Positions 20,468 through 27,506 of a stretch of DNA of 64,000 nucleotides are shown piece after piece. Position 1 is the first letter of the stretch. Each line of letters starts with the position of its first letter. Source of the stretch: Cellulomonas sp. SG140. Its GTDB lineage: Bacteria > Actinomycetota > Actinomycetes > Actinomycetales > Cellulomonadaceae. A program made the translations under genes and the position numbers. The stretch covers positions 496,001 to 560,000 of the forward strand of contig NZ_JANZLA010000001.1 of NCBI RefSeq assembly GCF_025770785.1. The letters are read 5' to 3'. The notes beneath the pieces are model-generated. The model was given only the letters and a program-made list of their open reading frames with translations. It ran no database searches and was not told the origin of the DNA.

Positions 20468-20919
20468 GCGGGAACCACCTCTCGGGTGATGATCTCGGCA
20501 ACGGTGGCGGCGTCCGGCGCGTCGGTCAGCGACTGCCGGAACTCCGGGTGCACCAGGCGGCGCGCGAGCGCCGCCAGGATCTTCAGGTGGTCGGCGTCAC
20601 CGGAGGCGGGCGCCGCGATGAGGAAGACCAGGGTCGCGGGCCCGTCGGGGGCACCGAAGTCCACGCCGCCCGGCACCTTGCCCAGCGCCAGGCTGGGGGT
20701 GGTGACGTACTCGGACCGGGCGTGCGGCAGGCCGATGCCGCCGGGCATGCCGGTGGCCATCTGCGCCTCGCGCGCCTTGACGTCGGCGGCGAAGCCGTCG
20801 GCGTCGGTCACACGGCCCGCCGCCACCAGCTTGTCGATGAGCTGGCGGACGACGTCGTCCCGGTCGGTGGCGACCACGTCGACGGCGACGAGGTCGGGGG
20901 TGATCAACGAGGTGCTCAC
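20464..20919 (-). CDS. PTS fructose EIIA component
   Basis: This 151-residue PTS_EIIA type 2 protein accepts phosphate from HPr on His66 (GIGLPHARS) and hands it to the EIIB domain of FruA. The family pattern FLIAAPASGDADHLKILAAL is clear. It starts with GTG one base after the fruK stop and overlaps fruA by 4 bp, so fruK, EIIA and EIIBC are one translational chain. It corresponds to the EIIA part of multidomain FruB proteins, without the FPr domain. Confidence 0.93.
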   Translation of the reverse strand: MSTSLITPDLVAVDVVATDRDDVVRQLIDKLVAAGRVTDADGFAADVKAREAQMATGMPGGIGLPHARSEYVTTPSLALGKVPGGVDFGAPDGPATLVFLIAAPASGDADHLKILAALARRLVHPEFRQSLTDAPDAATVAEIITREVVPA

Positions 20920-20920
20920 G

Positions 20921-21868
20921 TCACAGCTCCTTCAGTGCGAGGCGGGGATCGGGGTTCTCGATGACGTGGACGGCCTCCACGTCGACGTCGGCGGGGTCCG
21001 GGACCGCGGTGCCCGGCATCATCACGGCGGCCCGTCCCCACGCCACGGCGGCACGCAGCCGCTCGGCCGGGGTGCCGGTGGCGCCCAGGTAGCCGGCGAG
21101 GGTGGTGTCGCCCGCGCCGACGGTGGACAGCGGCACCAGGGCGGGCCCACCGGCCCACCACGTGCCGTCCGCCAGCACCAGCAGCGCACCGTGGGCGCCG
21201 AGGCTGACCAGCACGGCCTTGGTGCCCACGGACATCACCTCGTGCGCCGCCTCGACGACGTCGCCGACCGTGCTCAGCTCGCGGCCGACCAGGTCGGCCA
21301 GCTCCTCGTCGTTCGGCTTGACCAGGCACAGGCCGCCGGCCCGCACGGCCCTGGTGAACGGGGTGCCGGAGGTGTCGAGCACCAGCGGCACGCTGTACCG
21401 GGCGGCCAGGCCCGCCAGCCGGACGAAGAACGACTCCCCCGCACCGGCCGGCAGGCTCCCGGCGGCGACCAGGGCGGCCGGTCGGCTGACCAGCTGCGCC
21501 TCGACCGCCGCGAGCAGCGCGTCGACCTCGGCGGCGGACAGCTGGGGACCCGGTGCGTTGACCTTCGTGGTGGTGCCGCGCGAGTCGACCAGCGTCAGGT
21601 TGGTGCGGGTGTCCCCCGCGATCGGCACCGGCACGGCCGGCACCTGGTGCTCGTGCAGCAGACGCACCAGGTAGTCGCCGTCGGCGCCGCCCACCGGCAG
21701 CACCGCGCGCGTCTCCACACCCTGCCGGGCGAGCACCCGGGACACGTTGATGCCCTTGCCGCCGGGGTGCACGTGCGCGGCGTGCGCCCGGTTGACCTCG
21801 CCGACCTCGAGCCGGTCGACGTCGAGGGCCCGGTCCAGGCTCGGGTTCGGGGTCAGCGTGACGATCAT
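20921..21868 (-). CDS. fruK: 1-phosphofructokinase
   Basis: This 315-residue PfkB-family kinase phosphorylates fructose 1-phosphate, the product of FruA, to fructose 1,6-bisphosphate. It has the N-terminal TLTPNPSLDRAL, the substrate motif HPGGKGINVSRVL, and the C-terminal catalytic loop LSTVGAGDTTLAGYLG with the base Asp. The ATG at 21868 overlaps the fruR stop by 4 bp; the open frame extends further upstream only as a shadow inside fruR. Confidence 0.96.
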   Translation of the reverse strand: MIVTLTPNPSLDRALDVDRLEVGEVNRAHAAHVHPGGKGINVSRVLARQGVETRAVLPVGGADGDYLVRLLHEHQVPAVPVPIAGDTRTNLTLVDSRGTTTKVNAPGPQLSAAEVDALLAAVEAQLVSRPAALVAAGSLPAGAGESFFVRLAGLAARYSVPLVLDTSGTPFTRAVRAGGLCLVKPNDEELADLVGRELSTVGDVVEAAHEVMSVGTKAVLVSLGAHGALLVLADGTWWAGGPALVPLSTVGAGDTTLAGYLGATGTPAERLRAAVAWGRAAVMMPGTAVPDPADVDVEAVHVIENPDPRLALKEL

Positions 21869-22626
21869 GCGCGCACCACCCTCAGTCCGGCCGACTCCAG
21901 CTCCTCGGCGAGCTCGGCGTCCACGCCGGCGTCCGTGATCAGCGTGTCGACGGCGCCGATCGGGGCGACGTGGACGAAGTCGGCCCGGCCCACCTTGGTG
22001 TGGTCGGCCAGCACCACCGTCCGTCGCGCGGCGGCCACCAGCGCCCGCTTGACCGACGCCTCGGCCAGGTCCGGGGTGGTCAGCCCGTGCTCGACGCTGA
22101 TCCCGTTGGTGCCGAGGAAGGCGACGTCGGCGTGGATGTCGCCCAGGTCCCGCAGCGCCCACGTGCCGACGGCCGCGAGCGTGCGACCCCGCACCGTGCC
22201 GCCGACCAGGTGCAACGTGATGCCCTGCCGGGTGGCGAGCACCGTGGCGACCGGCAGCGCGTGGGTCACCACCGTCAGCTCCCGGTCGCTCGGCAGCAGC
22301 TCGGCCAGCCGCACCGTGGTGGTGCCGGCGTCGAGGATGATCGCGCCCCCGTCGGGCAGCTCGTCGAGCGCCGCCTTGGCGATGCGCTCCTTCTCTCCGG
22401 ACAGGACGCCCTCGCGGTCGGCGATGCCGGGCTCGAAGCCGAGGCGCTCGACCGGGATCGCGCCGCCGTGCACCCGGCGCACCAGGCCGTGCCGCTCGAG
22501 CGCGGTCAGGTCGCGGCGCACGGTCTCGGGCGTGACGTCGAGCTCGACCGCCAGCGAGGCGACGTCGACCCGCCCCTCGCTGCGCGCCCGCGCCAGGATC
22601 TGCTGGTGCCGCTCCGGTGCGTACAC
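21865..22626 (-). CDS. fruR: DeoR-family repressor of the fructose operon
   Basis: This 253-residue regulator has an N-terminal winged helix (RHQQILARARSEGRVDVASLA through TPETVRRDLTALERHG) and a DeoR sugar-phosphate sensor domain (AIILDAGTTTVRLAELL, LHLVGGTVRGRT, FLGTNGIS). The inducer is probably fructose 1-phosphate, by analogy with other DeoR-type FruR proteins. I chose the GTG at 22626 because the paralogue at 26417-27178 starts at exactly this position with ATG; the longer open frame is not supported. The two paralogues are gap-free and roughly three-quarters identical by eye. As first gene of the operon it is likely autoregulated through operators in the 22700-22830 region. Confidence 0.92.
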   Translation of the reverse strand: MYAPERHQQILARARSEGRVDVASLAVELDVTPETVRRDLTALERHGLVRRVHGGAIPVERLGFEPGIADREGVLSGEKERIAKAALDELPDGGAIILDAGTTTVRLAELLPSDRELTVVTHALPVATVLATRQGITLHLVGGTVRGRTLAAVGTWALRDLGDIHADVAFLGTNGISVEHGLTTPDLAEASVKRALVAAARRTVVLADHTKVGRADFVHVAPIGAVDTLITDAGVDAELAEELESAGLRVVRA

Positions 22627-22680
22627 GGTGACTCCGTCGTCCTCAGACCGGACGGGCCCTGCGCCGCGTCCGTGGCAGTG

Positions 22681-22709
22681 AGACTCTCGCCCGCGACGCC
22701 GGATGTCAA
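22681..22709 (-). promoter_or_regulatory. Candidate fru operon promoter
   Basis: On the minus strand a perfect -35 TTGACA (22704-22709) is followed at 17 bp by a poor -10 (GAGTCT, 22681-22686). The -35 and the TC after it match the candidate promoter of the paralogous DeoR gene at 27251. The weak -10 makes the exact start uncertain. Confidence 0.45.
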
Positions 22710-22799
22710 CCCTAAGCAAGCACACTCGGACATAGCCGGGTCCGATCGGGCACCGGTTGGCCCGGAAACGGGACCTTGGTCCCATTCGGTCGCGCTGAT

Positions 22800-22828
22800 C
22801 GGACATCGCCTACCGCCCCCGATGTCCG
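22800..22828. promoter_or_regulatory. Operator-like inverted repeat upstream of fruR
   Basis: CGGACATCG (22800-22808) and its exact reverse complement CGATGTCCG (22820-22828) are separated by 11 bp, placing the half-sites two helical turns apart. Further CGGACAT-type half-sites occur at 22727-22733 and around the promoter of the second DeoR gene. This is a plausible binding site for FruR or its paralogue. Confidence 0.55.
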
Positions 22829-22920
22829 GGGCTGTGGGATCGCATCCACGCCGTGCGTCCGCGCACGTCCCGGCACACGCCGAGCGTCCCGCGCGGGCGG
22901 CGCTCGCGCCAGACGAGCGG

Positions 22921-22991
22921 GCCACCGGTTCCGGACGTGCCGCCACCGGTTCGGGACGTGCCGCCACCGCTTCCGGACGTGCCGCCACCGG
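22921..22991. repeat. Tandem 21-bp repeat, three copies plus a partial
   Basis: Copies start at 22921, 22942 and 22963, with a partial copy from 22984. The unit begins GCCACCGGTT and ends GGACGTGCC. Copies differ by one or two substitutions. The period is two helical turns. The array lies between the terminator of the mannitol-type unit and the fru operators. Confidence 0.85.
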
Positions 22992-23003
22992 GAGCGGGCA
23001 CGA

Positions 23004-23074
23004 CGAAGGGCGCCGCGGGCGCGGTGCGGGGACCTTCTGGAGTGATCCCCGCACCACGGCCGCGACGCCCTTCG
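23004..23074 (-). terminator. Terminator of the mannitol-type PTS unit
   Basis: A long imperfect stem pairs 23004-23032 with 23046-23074. The outer 9 bp and the inner 10 bp (23023-23032 with 23046-23055) are perfect, and the loop is 13 nt. It starts about 50 nt after the EIIA stop. Confidence 0.8.
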
Positions 23075-23126
23075 ACAGCGGCTCCCGGGCCGCGTCACCA
23101 GCCCGGGAGCCGACCGCCGAGGCCCG

Positions 23127-23567
23127 TCAGGCCTCGTTCACCGAGGAGATGAGCTGGTACAGCTCGTCGGCGTCCTTCACCTCGAGCACGCGTGCCGCCT
23201 GCTCGGGGTCGGCGAACACCAGCGCGATCTTCGACAGGATCGACAGGTGCTCGTCGCCGACGCCGGCGATGCCCACCACGACCCGGACGGGCTTGTCCGG
23301 GCCCCACTCGATCGGCTCGTCGTACCGGACCAGGCACAGGGCCGACCGGACGATCTGCCCCTTGCTCTCGTCCGTTCCGTGCGGGATGGCCAGGAAGCTG
23401 CCCATGTACGTCGACATGGACCGCTCCCGCTCGGCCATCGCCTCCACGTAGGCCGGTGTGACGGCTCCGGCGCGGACCAGGAGCTCACCGGCCTCCCGGA
23501 TGGCCTCGTCCTTGGTCCGGGCCGTGCCCGGCACCACCACGAGGTCCCGGGTCAGGACGTCCGTCAC
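23127..23567 (-). CDS. mtlF: PTS mannitol-type EIIA component
   Basis: This 146-residue PTS_EIIA type 2 protein accepts phosphate from HPr on His63 (FLAIPHGTDES). The sequence around it and the C-terminal pattern VGIAGVGDEHLSILSKIA are those of mannitol-class EIIA proteins rather than fructose-class ones. The GTG start overlaps the EIIBC stop by 4 bp. It is the last gene of the unit and is followed by a strong terminator. Confidence 0.92.
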   Translation of the reverse strand: MTDVLTRDLVVVPGTARTKDEAIREAGELLVRAGAVTPAYVEAMAERERSMSTYMGSFLAIPHGTDESKGQIVRSALCLVRYDEPIEWGPDKPVRVVVGIAGVGDEHLSILSKIALVFADPEQAARVLEVKDADELYQLISSVNEA

Positions 23568-25159
23568 GAGGCGCTCCTGTCGCCGGCCGGTGTCGCCGCC
23601 GACTTCGCCTCCGCCACGACCTGGTCGTAGACCGGGCTGGCCAGGAAGTTGTCGACGGACAGGTGCCGCGAGCTCGGCGCGTGCCGCCGGGCGCGGTCGG
23701 TCAGCTCGCTCTGGCTGATCACGATGTCCGCCCCGTCCTCGAGGTTCGCCACCGCCTTGTTGACCACCGAGATGTCCGACAGCCCCGCCTTGCGCAGCTT
23801 GTCGCGCAGGATGCTGGCGCCCATCGCGCTCGAGCCCATGCCCGCGTCGCAGGCGAAGACGATCGAGTGGATCGGACCGGCGGCGACCGGCGCAGCGGCG
23901 GATCCCGCAGCGGCACCCGACAGCGAGCCGAGCGCGCTGCTCGACTTGCCCTTGTTGGCCTCGGTCTGGGCGATCGCGGCCGACAGGTCGCCGGACTCGC
24001 CGAGCTCGAGGTCACGACGGCGCTGCGCCCGCAGGATCACCGCGGCGACGACGAACGACACGGCGGCCGACAGCACCACGGACAGGATGACGCCGACGTA
24101 GCTGCCCCTCGGGGTCGCCGCGAGCACGGCGATGATCGAGCCAGGGGCGGCCGGACCACGCAGACCGGAGCCGAACACCACGTTGGTCGCCACACCGGTC
24201 GCACCGCCGAGGATCGCGGCGATGATCAGCGCCGGCTTCATCAGCACGAACGGGAAGTACACCTCGTGGATGCCGCCGAAGAACTGGATGATGATCGCGC
24301 CGGGGGCGGAGCTCTTGGCGACGCCGACACCCAGCAGCGCGTAGGCCAGCAGGATGCCGAAGCCCGGACCGGGGTTCGCCTCGACCAGGAACAGCAGCGA
24401 CTGACCGTGCTGGGTGACCTGCTGCGCACCGAGCGGCACCAGCACGCCGTTGCCGATCGCGTTGTTGAGGAACAGCACCTTGGCGGGCTCGACGATCAGG
24501 CTCATCAGCGGGAGCAGCTGGTGGGACGCCATCGCGTCGACGACGTGGCCCAGGGCCTTGCTGACCGAGGTGATCACCGGCGCGAACAGGAAGAACGCAC
24601 CGACGGCCATGGCCGCGCCGGCGATGCCGGCGGAGAACATGTCGACGAGCATCTCGAAGCCGGGACGGATCTTGCCGGCCCAGATGGAGTCGATCTTCTT
24701 CATCACCCAGGCGGAGGCCGGGCCGACGATCATGGCGCCGAGGAACATCGGCACGGTGGAGCCCACGATCATGCCGACGGCGACGATCGAGGCGACCACG
24801 GCCCCGCGGTCCTTGTAGACGATCCGGCCGCCCGCGTTCGCGATGAGCAGCGGGAGCAGGTACGTGATCATCGGGCCGACCAGGCCGACGTACTGGTGGA
24901 AGGTCGTGCCGTCCTTGGCCTGCGCGAGCGCCGTGGCGGCACCCTGCCAGCTCATCGCGTCGGCGTTGCCGAACCCGCCGAGGATGCCGTTGGGCGTCCA
25001 GCCGGCGGCGATGAACAGGGTGGTGATCAGGCCCCAGGCGAGGAACGCCGGGAGGTTCGGCATGATCATGGACGTCAGGAAGGCCCCGAACCGCTGGACC
25101 CTGACCTGTGCGCTCTTGCCCCGGCGCACGGTGGGGACGGCTGCCGCACTAGCGGACAT
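23564..25159 (-). CDS. mtlA: PTS mannitol-type EIICB permease
   Basis: This 531-residue protein begins with an EIIC domain of the mannitol class (VQRFGAFLTSMIMPNLPAFLAWG, then about eight membrane helices, with NNAIGNGVLVPLG and GGIHEVYFPFVLM as class motifs) and ends with a cytoplasmic EIIB domain whose phosphocysteine is near residue 437 (VFACDAGMGSSAMG). It lacks the EIIA domain fused in the E. coli protein, which is supplied by the next gene. It should bring in a hexitol as its phosphate ester, giving mannitol 1-phosphate if the substrate is mannitol. The ATG at 25159 has GGAGAG upstream; the 894-residue open frame is a shadow beyond that. Confidence 0.93.
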   Translation of the reverse strand: MSASAAAVPTVRRGKSAQVRVQRFGAFLTSMIMPNLPAFLAWGLITTLFIAAGWTPNGILGGFGNADAMSWQGAATALAQAKDGTTFHQYVGLVGPMITYLLPLLIANAGGRIVYKDRGAVVASIVAVGMIVGSTVPMFLGAMIVGPASAWVMKKIDSIWAGKIRPGFEMLVDMFSAGIAGAAMAVGAFFLFAPVITSVSKALGHVVDAMASHQLLPLMSLIVEPAKVLFLNNAIGNGVLVPLGAQQVTQHGQSLLFLVEANPGPGFGILLAYALLGVGVAKSSAPGAIIIQFFGGIHEVYFPFVLMKPALIIAAILGGATGVATNVVFGSGLRGPAAPGSIIAVLAATPRGSYVGVILSVVLSAAVSFVVAAVILRAQRRRDLELGESGDLSAAIAQTEANKGKSSSALGSLSGAAAGSAAAPVAAGPIHSIVFACDAGMGSSAMGASILRDKLRKAGLSDISVVNKAVANLEDGADIVISQSELTDRARRHAPSSRHLSVDNFLASPVYDQVVAEAKSAATPAGDRSAS

Positions 25160-25275
25160 CCCGCTCACTCTCCGTTCGGTGTGACGGTCGGTCGGGCTCT
25201 CGCCCGGGTCCGGCACTGAGGGATCTTCATTGATCGCGTCCTGCTCCCCGGGGCACCTGCACCCCCGGGACTGGT

Positions 25276-25303
25276 GCCGGGCGGCCGTCGCCGACCGCCC
25301 GGC
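25276..25303 (-). terminator. Hairpin between the dehydrogenase and mtlA
   Basis: A perfect 9-bp stem (25276-25284 with 25295-25303) lies 11 nt beyond the dehydrogenase stop and about 115 nt before mtlA. It could partly terminate or act as a processing barrier inside the operon. Confidence 0.6.
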
Positions 25304-25314
25304 GGTCACGCCCC

Positions 25315-26355
25315 TTACGGCTCGATCGTGACCTTGATGCCCGTCCCGTTCCGGACGACGTCGAGGCCGTCGCGGATCTGGTCCAGCGGCAGCCGGTGGG
25401 TGATGAGGTCCGCCACCGGCACGCTGCCGTCGGCGATGTGGGCGAGGGCCTGCTTGTTGTGCGCAGGGCTCGACCCGTTGGCGCCCCAGATCGTCAGCTC
25501 GCGGTAGTGCACGAGGTTGGAGTCCAGGGTGATCGTCGGCTTGTCCTTGGGGAGGCCGCCGAACAGGCTGATCCGGCCGCGCGGGGCCAGCATGCGCAGG
25601 CCCTGCTCCTGCGCCGCGCCGGAGGCGGCGGCCGTGATGACGAGGCTCGCGCCCTTGCCGTCCGTCAGGTCGAGGACGGCCTGCACGGGGTCGACCTCGG
25701 CGGAGCAGATGGCCGCGTCCGGCTTGACGATCTCGGCGGCGAGGTCGAGACGCTCGCGGCTGAGCTCGACGAGGAACACCTTCGCCGCACCACGGGCCCG
25801 GGCCAGCCGCACGTGCAGGCAGCCGATGGGACCGGAGCCGACGACGACGACCACGTCGCCCTCGTGCGTGTCCGCGAGCTCCTGCGCGTTGATCGCGCAG
25901 GCGAAGGGCTCGCTGACGGACGCCTCGGCGAACGAGACGCCGTCGGGGATGCGGTTGAGGCCGTCCACCGCCAGCACCTGCGGCGGCACGATCATGTACG
26001 GCGCGAACCCGCCGTCGAAGTCGTAGCCCATCGACAGCTGGTTGGGGCAGATGGTCATCAGGCCGGCGGTGCAGAACTCGCACTTCCCACAGGGGATGGC
26101 GGCGATGACCTGCACGCGGTCCCCCGCCGCCCAGCCGGTCACACCCTCGCCGACCTCGACGACCTCGCCGGCGATCTCGTGGCCCATGACGCGCGGCGGC
26201 TGCATCCGCTGGTGACCCGCGGAGGCGATCTTCACGTCCGTGCCGCACATGGAGCAGGCGCGCACGCGGATCTTCACCTCGCCGGCAGCGACCTGCGGCT
26301 CCGGGGACTCCTCGATGCGCACGTCGCCCGGGGCGTAGAAGCGGAAGACCTTCAT
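25315..26355 (-). CDS. Zinc-dependent medium-chain polyol (phosphate) dehydrogenase
   Basis: This 346-residue protein belongs to the medium-chain zinc alcohol dehydrogenases of the sorbitol/galactitol-phosphate type. It shows the catalytic zinc ligands (CSMCGTD, MGHEIAGE), the four structural-zinc cysteines (CGKCEFCTAGLMTIC) and a Rossmann motif (VVGSGPIGCLHV). Being placed between a DeoR regulator and a mannitol-type EIICB, it probably oxidises the imported hexitol phosphate to a ketose phosphate. Classical mannitol-1-phosphate dehydrogenase (MtlD) is from a different, long-chain family, so this is either a non-homologous replacement or a sign that the substrate is not mannitol. The ATG at 26355 has a good AAGGAGAA. 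Confidence 0.9.
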   Translation of the reverse strand: MKVFRFYAPGDVRIEESPEPQVAAGEVKIRVRACSMCGTDVKIASAGHQRMQPPRVMGHEIAGEVVEVGEGVTGWAAGDRVQVIAAIPCGKCEFCTAGLMTICPNQLSMGYDFDGGFAPYMIVPPQVLAVDGLNRIPDGVSFAEASVSEPFACAINAQELADTHEGDVVVVVGSGPIGCLHVRLARARGAAKVFLVELSRERLDLAAEIVKPDAAICSAEVDPVQAVLDLTDGKGASLVITAAASGAAQEQGLRMLAPRGRISLFGGLPKDKPTITLDSNLVHYRELTIWGANGSSPAHNKQALAHIADGSVPVADLITHRLPLDQIRDGLDVVRNGTGIKVTIEP

Positions 26356-26416
26356 CGTTCTCCTTCGTTCGTGGTGCCCACGCTCCGGGCGGGGTGCGGG
26401 CGGACGGGCAGCGCGG

Positions 26417-27178
26417 TCATGCGCGCACCACCCGAGGTCCGGCAGCCTCGATCTCGTCCACCAGCTCGGGTGCCGCGTCGGTGTCCGTGACGAGCACGTC
26501 CACCGCGGACAGCGGAGCGACCAGGGCGAAGTCGGAGACGCCGAGCTTGGTGTGGTCCGCGAGGACCACGACGCGTCGGGCGGCGGCCACGAGCGCACGC
26601 TTGACCTGGGCCTCCGCCAGGTCCGGCGTGGTCAGGCCGCGCTCGACGGTCACGCCGTTGGCGCCGAGGAACACGACGTCGGCGTGGATCTGGGTGAGGG
26701 CCGCCAGCGCCCACGAGCCGACCGCCGCCAGCGTGCGGCCGCGGACGGTGCCGCCCACCAGGTGCAACGTGATGTTGGGCCGCCCGGCCAGCATGGTGAC
26801 GATCGGCAGCCCGTGGGTCACCACCGTCAGATCGCGGTCGGTGGGCAGCATCGACGCGAGGCGGATGGTGGTGGTGCCGGCGTCGAGGATGATGGCGCCG
26901 CCGTCGGGCAGCTCGTCGAGCGCGGCCTTGGCGATCCGCTCCTTCTGGGCGGACATCACGCGCTCACGGTCGGCGATGCCCGGCTCGATCCCGAGCCGCT
27001 CGACCGCCACCGCACCACCGTGCACGCGACGCAGCAGACCGAGGCGCTCGATCGCGGTCAGGTCGCGGCGGACCGTCTCCGGCGTGACGTCCAGCTCGAC
27101 CGCCAGCGACGCGACGTCGACCCGACCCTCGGTCCGCGCACGGGTGAGGATCTGCTGGTGACGTTCGGGTGCGTACAT
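26417..27178 (-). CDS. DeoR-family repressor of the hexitol PTS unit (paralogue of FruR)
   Basis: This 253-residue protein is the twin of FruR: same length, no gaps, and an identical stretch through most of the DNA-binding helix (EGRVDVASLAVELDVTPETV). Differences cluster in the effector domain (for example RLASMLPTDRD against RLAELLPSDRE, and SALSA-type changes near the C-terminus), which fits a change of sugar-phosphate inducer with retention of a similar operator. It lies 61 bp upstream of the dehydrogenase gene in the same direction and is probably autoregulated. A palindrome between its -35 and -10 boxes is a natural repressor site. Confidence 0.92.
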   Translation of the reverse strand: MYAPERHQQILTRARTEGRVDVASLAVELDVTPETVRRDLTAIERLGLLRRVHGGAVAVERLGIEPGIADRERVMSAQKERIAKAALDELPDGGAIILDAGTTTIRLASMLPTDRDLTVVTHGLPIVTMLAGRPNITLHLVGGTVRGRTLAAVGSWALAALTQIHADVVFLGANGVTVERGLTTPDLAEAQVKRALVAAARRVVVLADHTKLGVSDFALVAPLSAVDVLVTDTDAAPELVDEIEAAGPRVVRA

Positions 27179-27222
27179 CGGTCTCCGTCGACTCGACCGG
27201 GCTGCAGTGCCCGCGACGTCAG

Positions 27223-27251
27223 AGCATGATGTCCACTCGGACAGATGTCAA
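27223..27251 (-). promoter_or_regulatory. Promoter and internal operator of the hexitol PTS unit
   Basis: On the minus strand TTGACA (27246-27251) and CATGCT (27223-27228) are 17 bp apart. The spacer contains the palindrome TGTCC-N4-GGACA (27230-27243), so a bound repressor would block RNA polymerase directly. The leader to the ATG at 27178 is about 35-40 nt and contains GGAG. Confidence 0.6.
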
Positions 27252-27410
27252 GCACATCCGGACTCAACCGGCGGCATCACCACATCGGTTTACGTGTGAA
27301 ACGGGCATCCGAACGGTCATGTTCGCAGGTGAGCCCGCTGTTCCCACCCAACCGGGCACACCCCGTCCGGGCGGTTCGACCAGCCAGGACGGGCGCTCGG
27401 GCCGGCACGA

Positions 27411-27447
27411 CGGAGCCCGGTGCGCGACGATGGCGCACCGGGCTCCG
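27411..27447 (-). terminator. Terminator downstream of guaB3
   Basis: A perfect 15-bp stem (27411-27425 with 27433-27447) with a 7-nt loop lies about 60 nt beyond the guaB3 stop. Confidence 0.8.
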
Positions 27448-27506
27448 GTGGTCGTGCGATGCCGTGCCAGGCCGTGCCCCGCCCTCCGGGGCGGAGCCGG
27501 ACCGGC

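Larger units (their letters stand above)
22627..23126. other. 500-bp intergenic region without a gene
   Basis: It separates the mannitol-type unit from the fructose operon, both on the minus strand. From right to left it holds the terminator of the upstream unit (23004-23074), a 21-bp tandem repeat (22921-22991), an operator-like inverted repeat (22800-22828), and the fru promoter region (22681-22709). Short open frames cross it on both strands, but they are repeat-driven (Pro/Val/Asp or Gly/Thr/Ser periodic) and have no ribosome binding site; I do not accept them as genes. Confidence 0.75.
27179..27506. other. 328-bp intergenic region between guaB3 and the DeoR gene
   Basis: From the right it contains the guaB3 terminator (27411-27447) and, on the left, the promoter and operator of the hexitol unit (27223-27251), with CGGACA/ATGTCC-like half-sites out to about 27262. 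No coding frame here has a start signal or codon use that I would accept. Confidence 0.7.

Noticed and set aside
22776..23152. Short open frames across the 21-bp repeat with periodic peptides (PPVPDV, GGTSGSG, CRHRFRT types)
   Set aside because: They exist on both strands only because 21 is a multiple of 3 and the DNA is stop-poor. None has a ribosome binding site or continues into a recognised domain.
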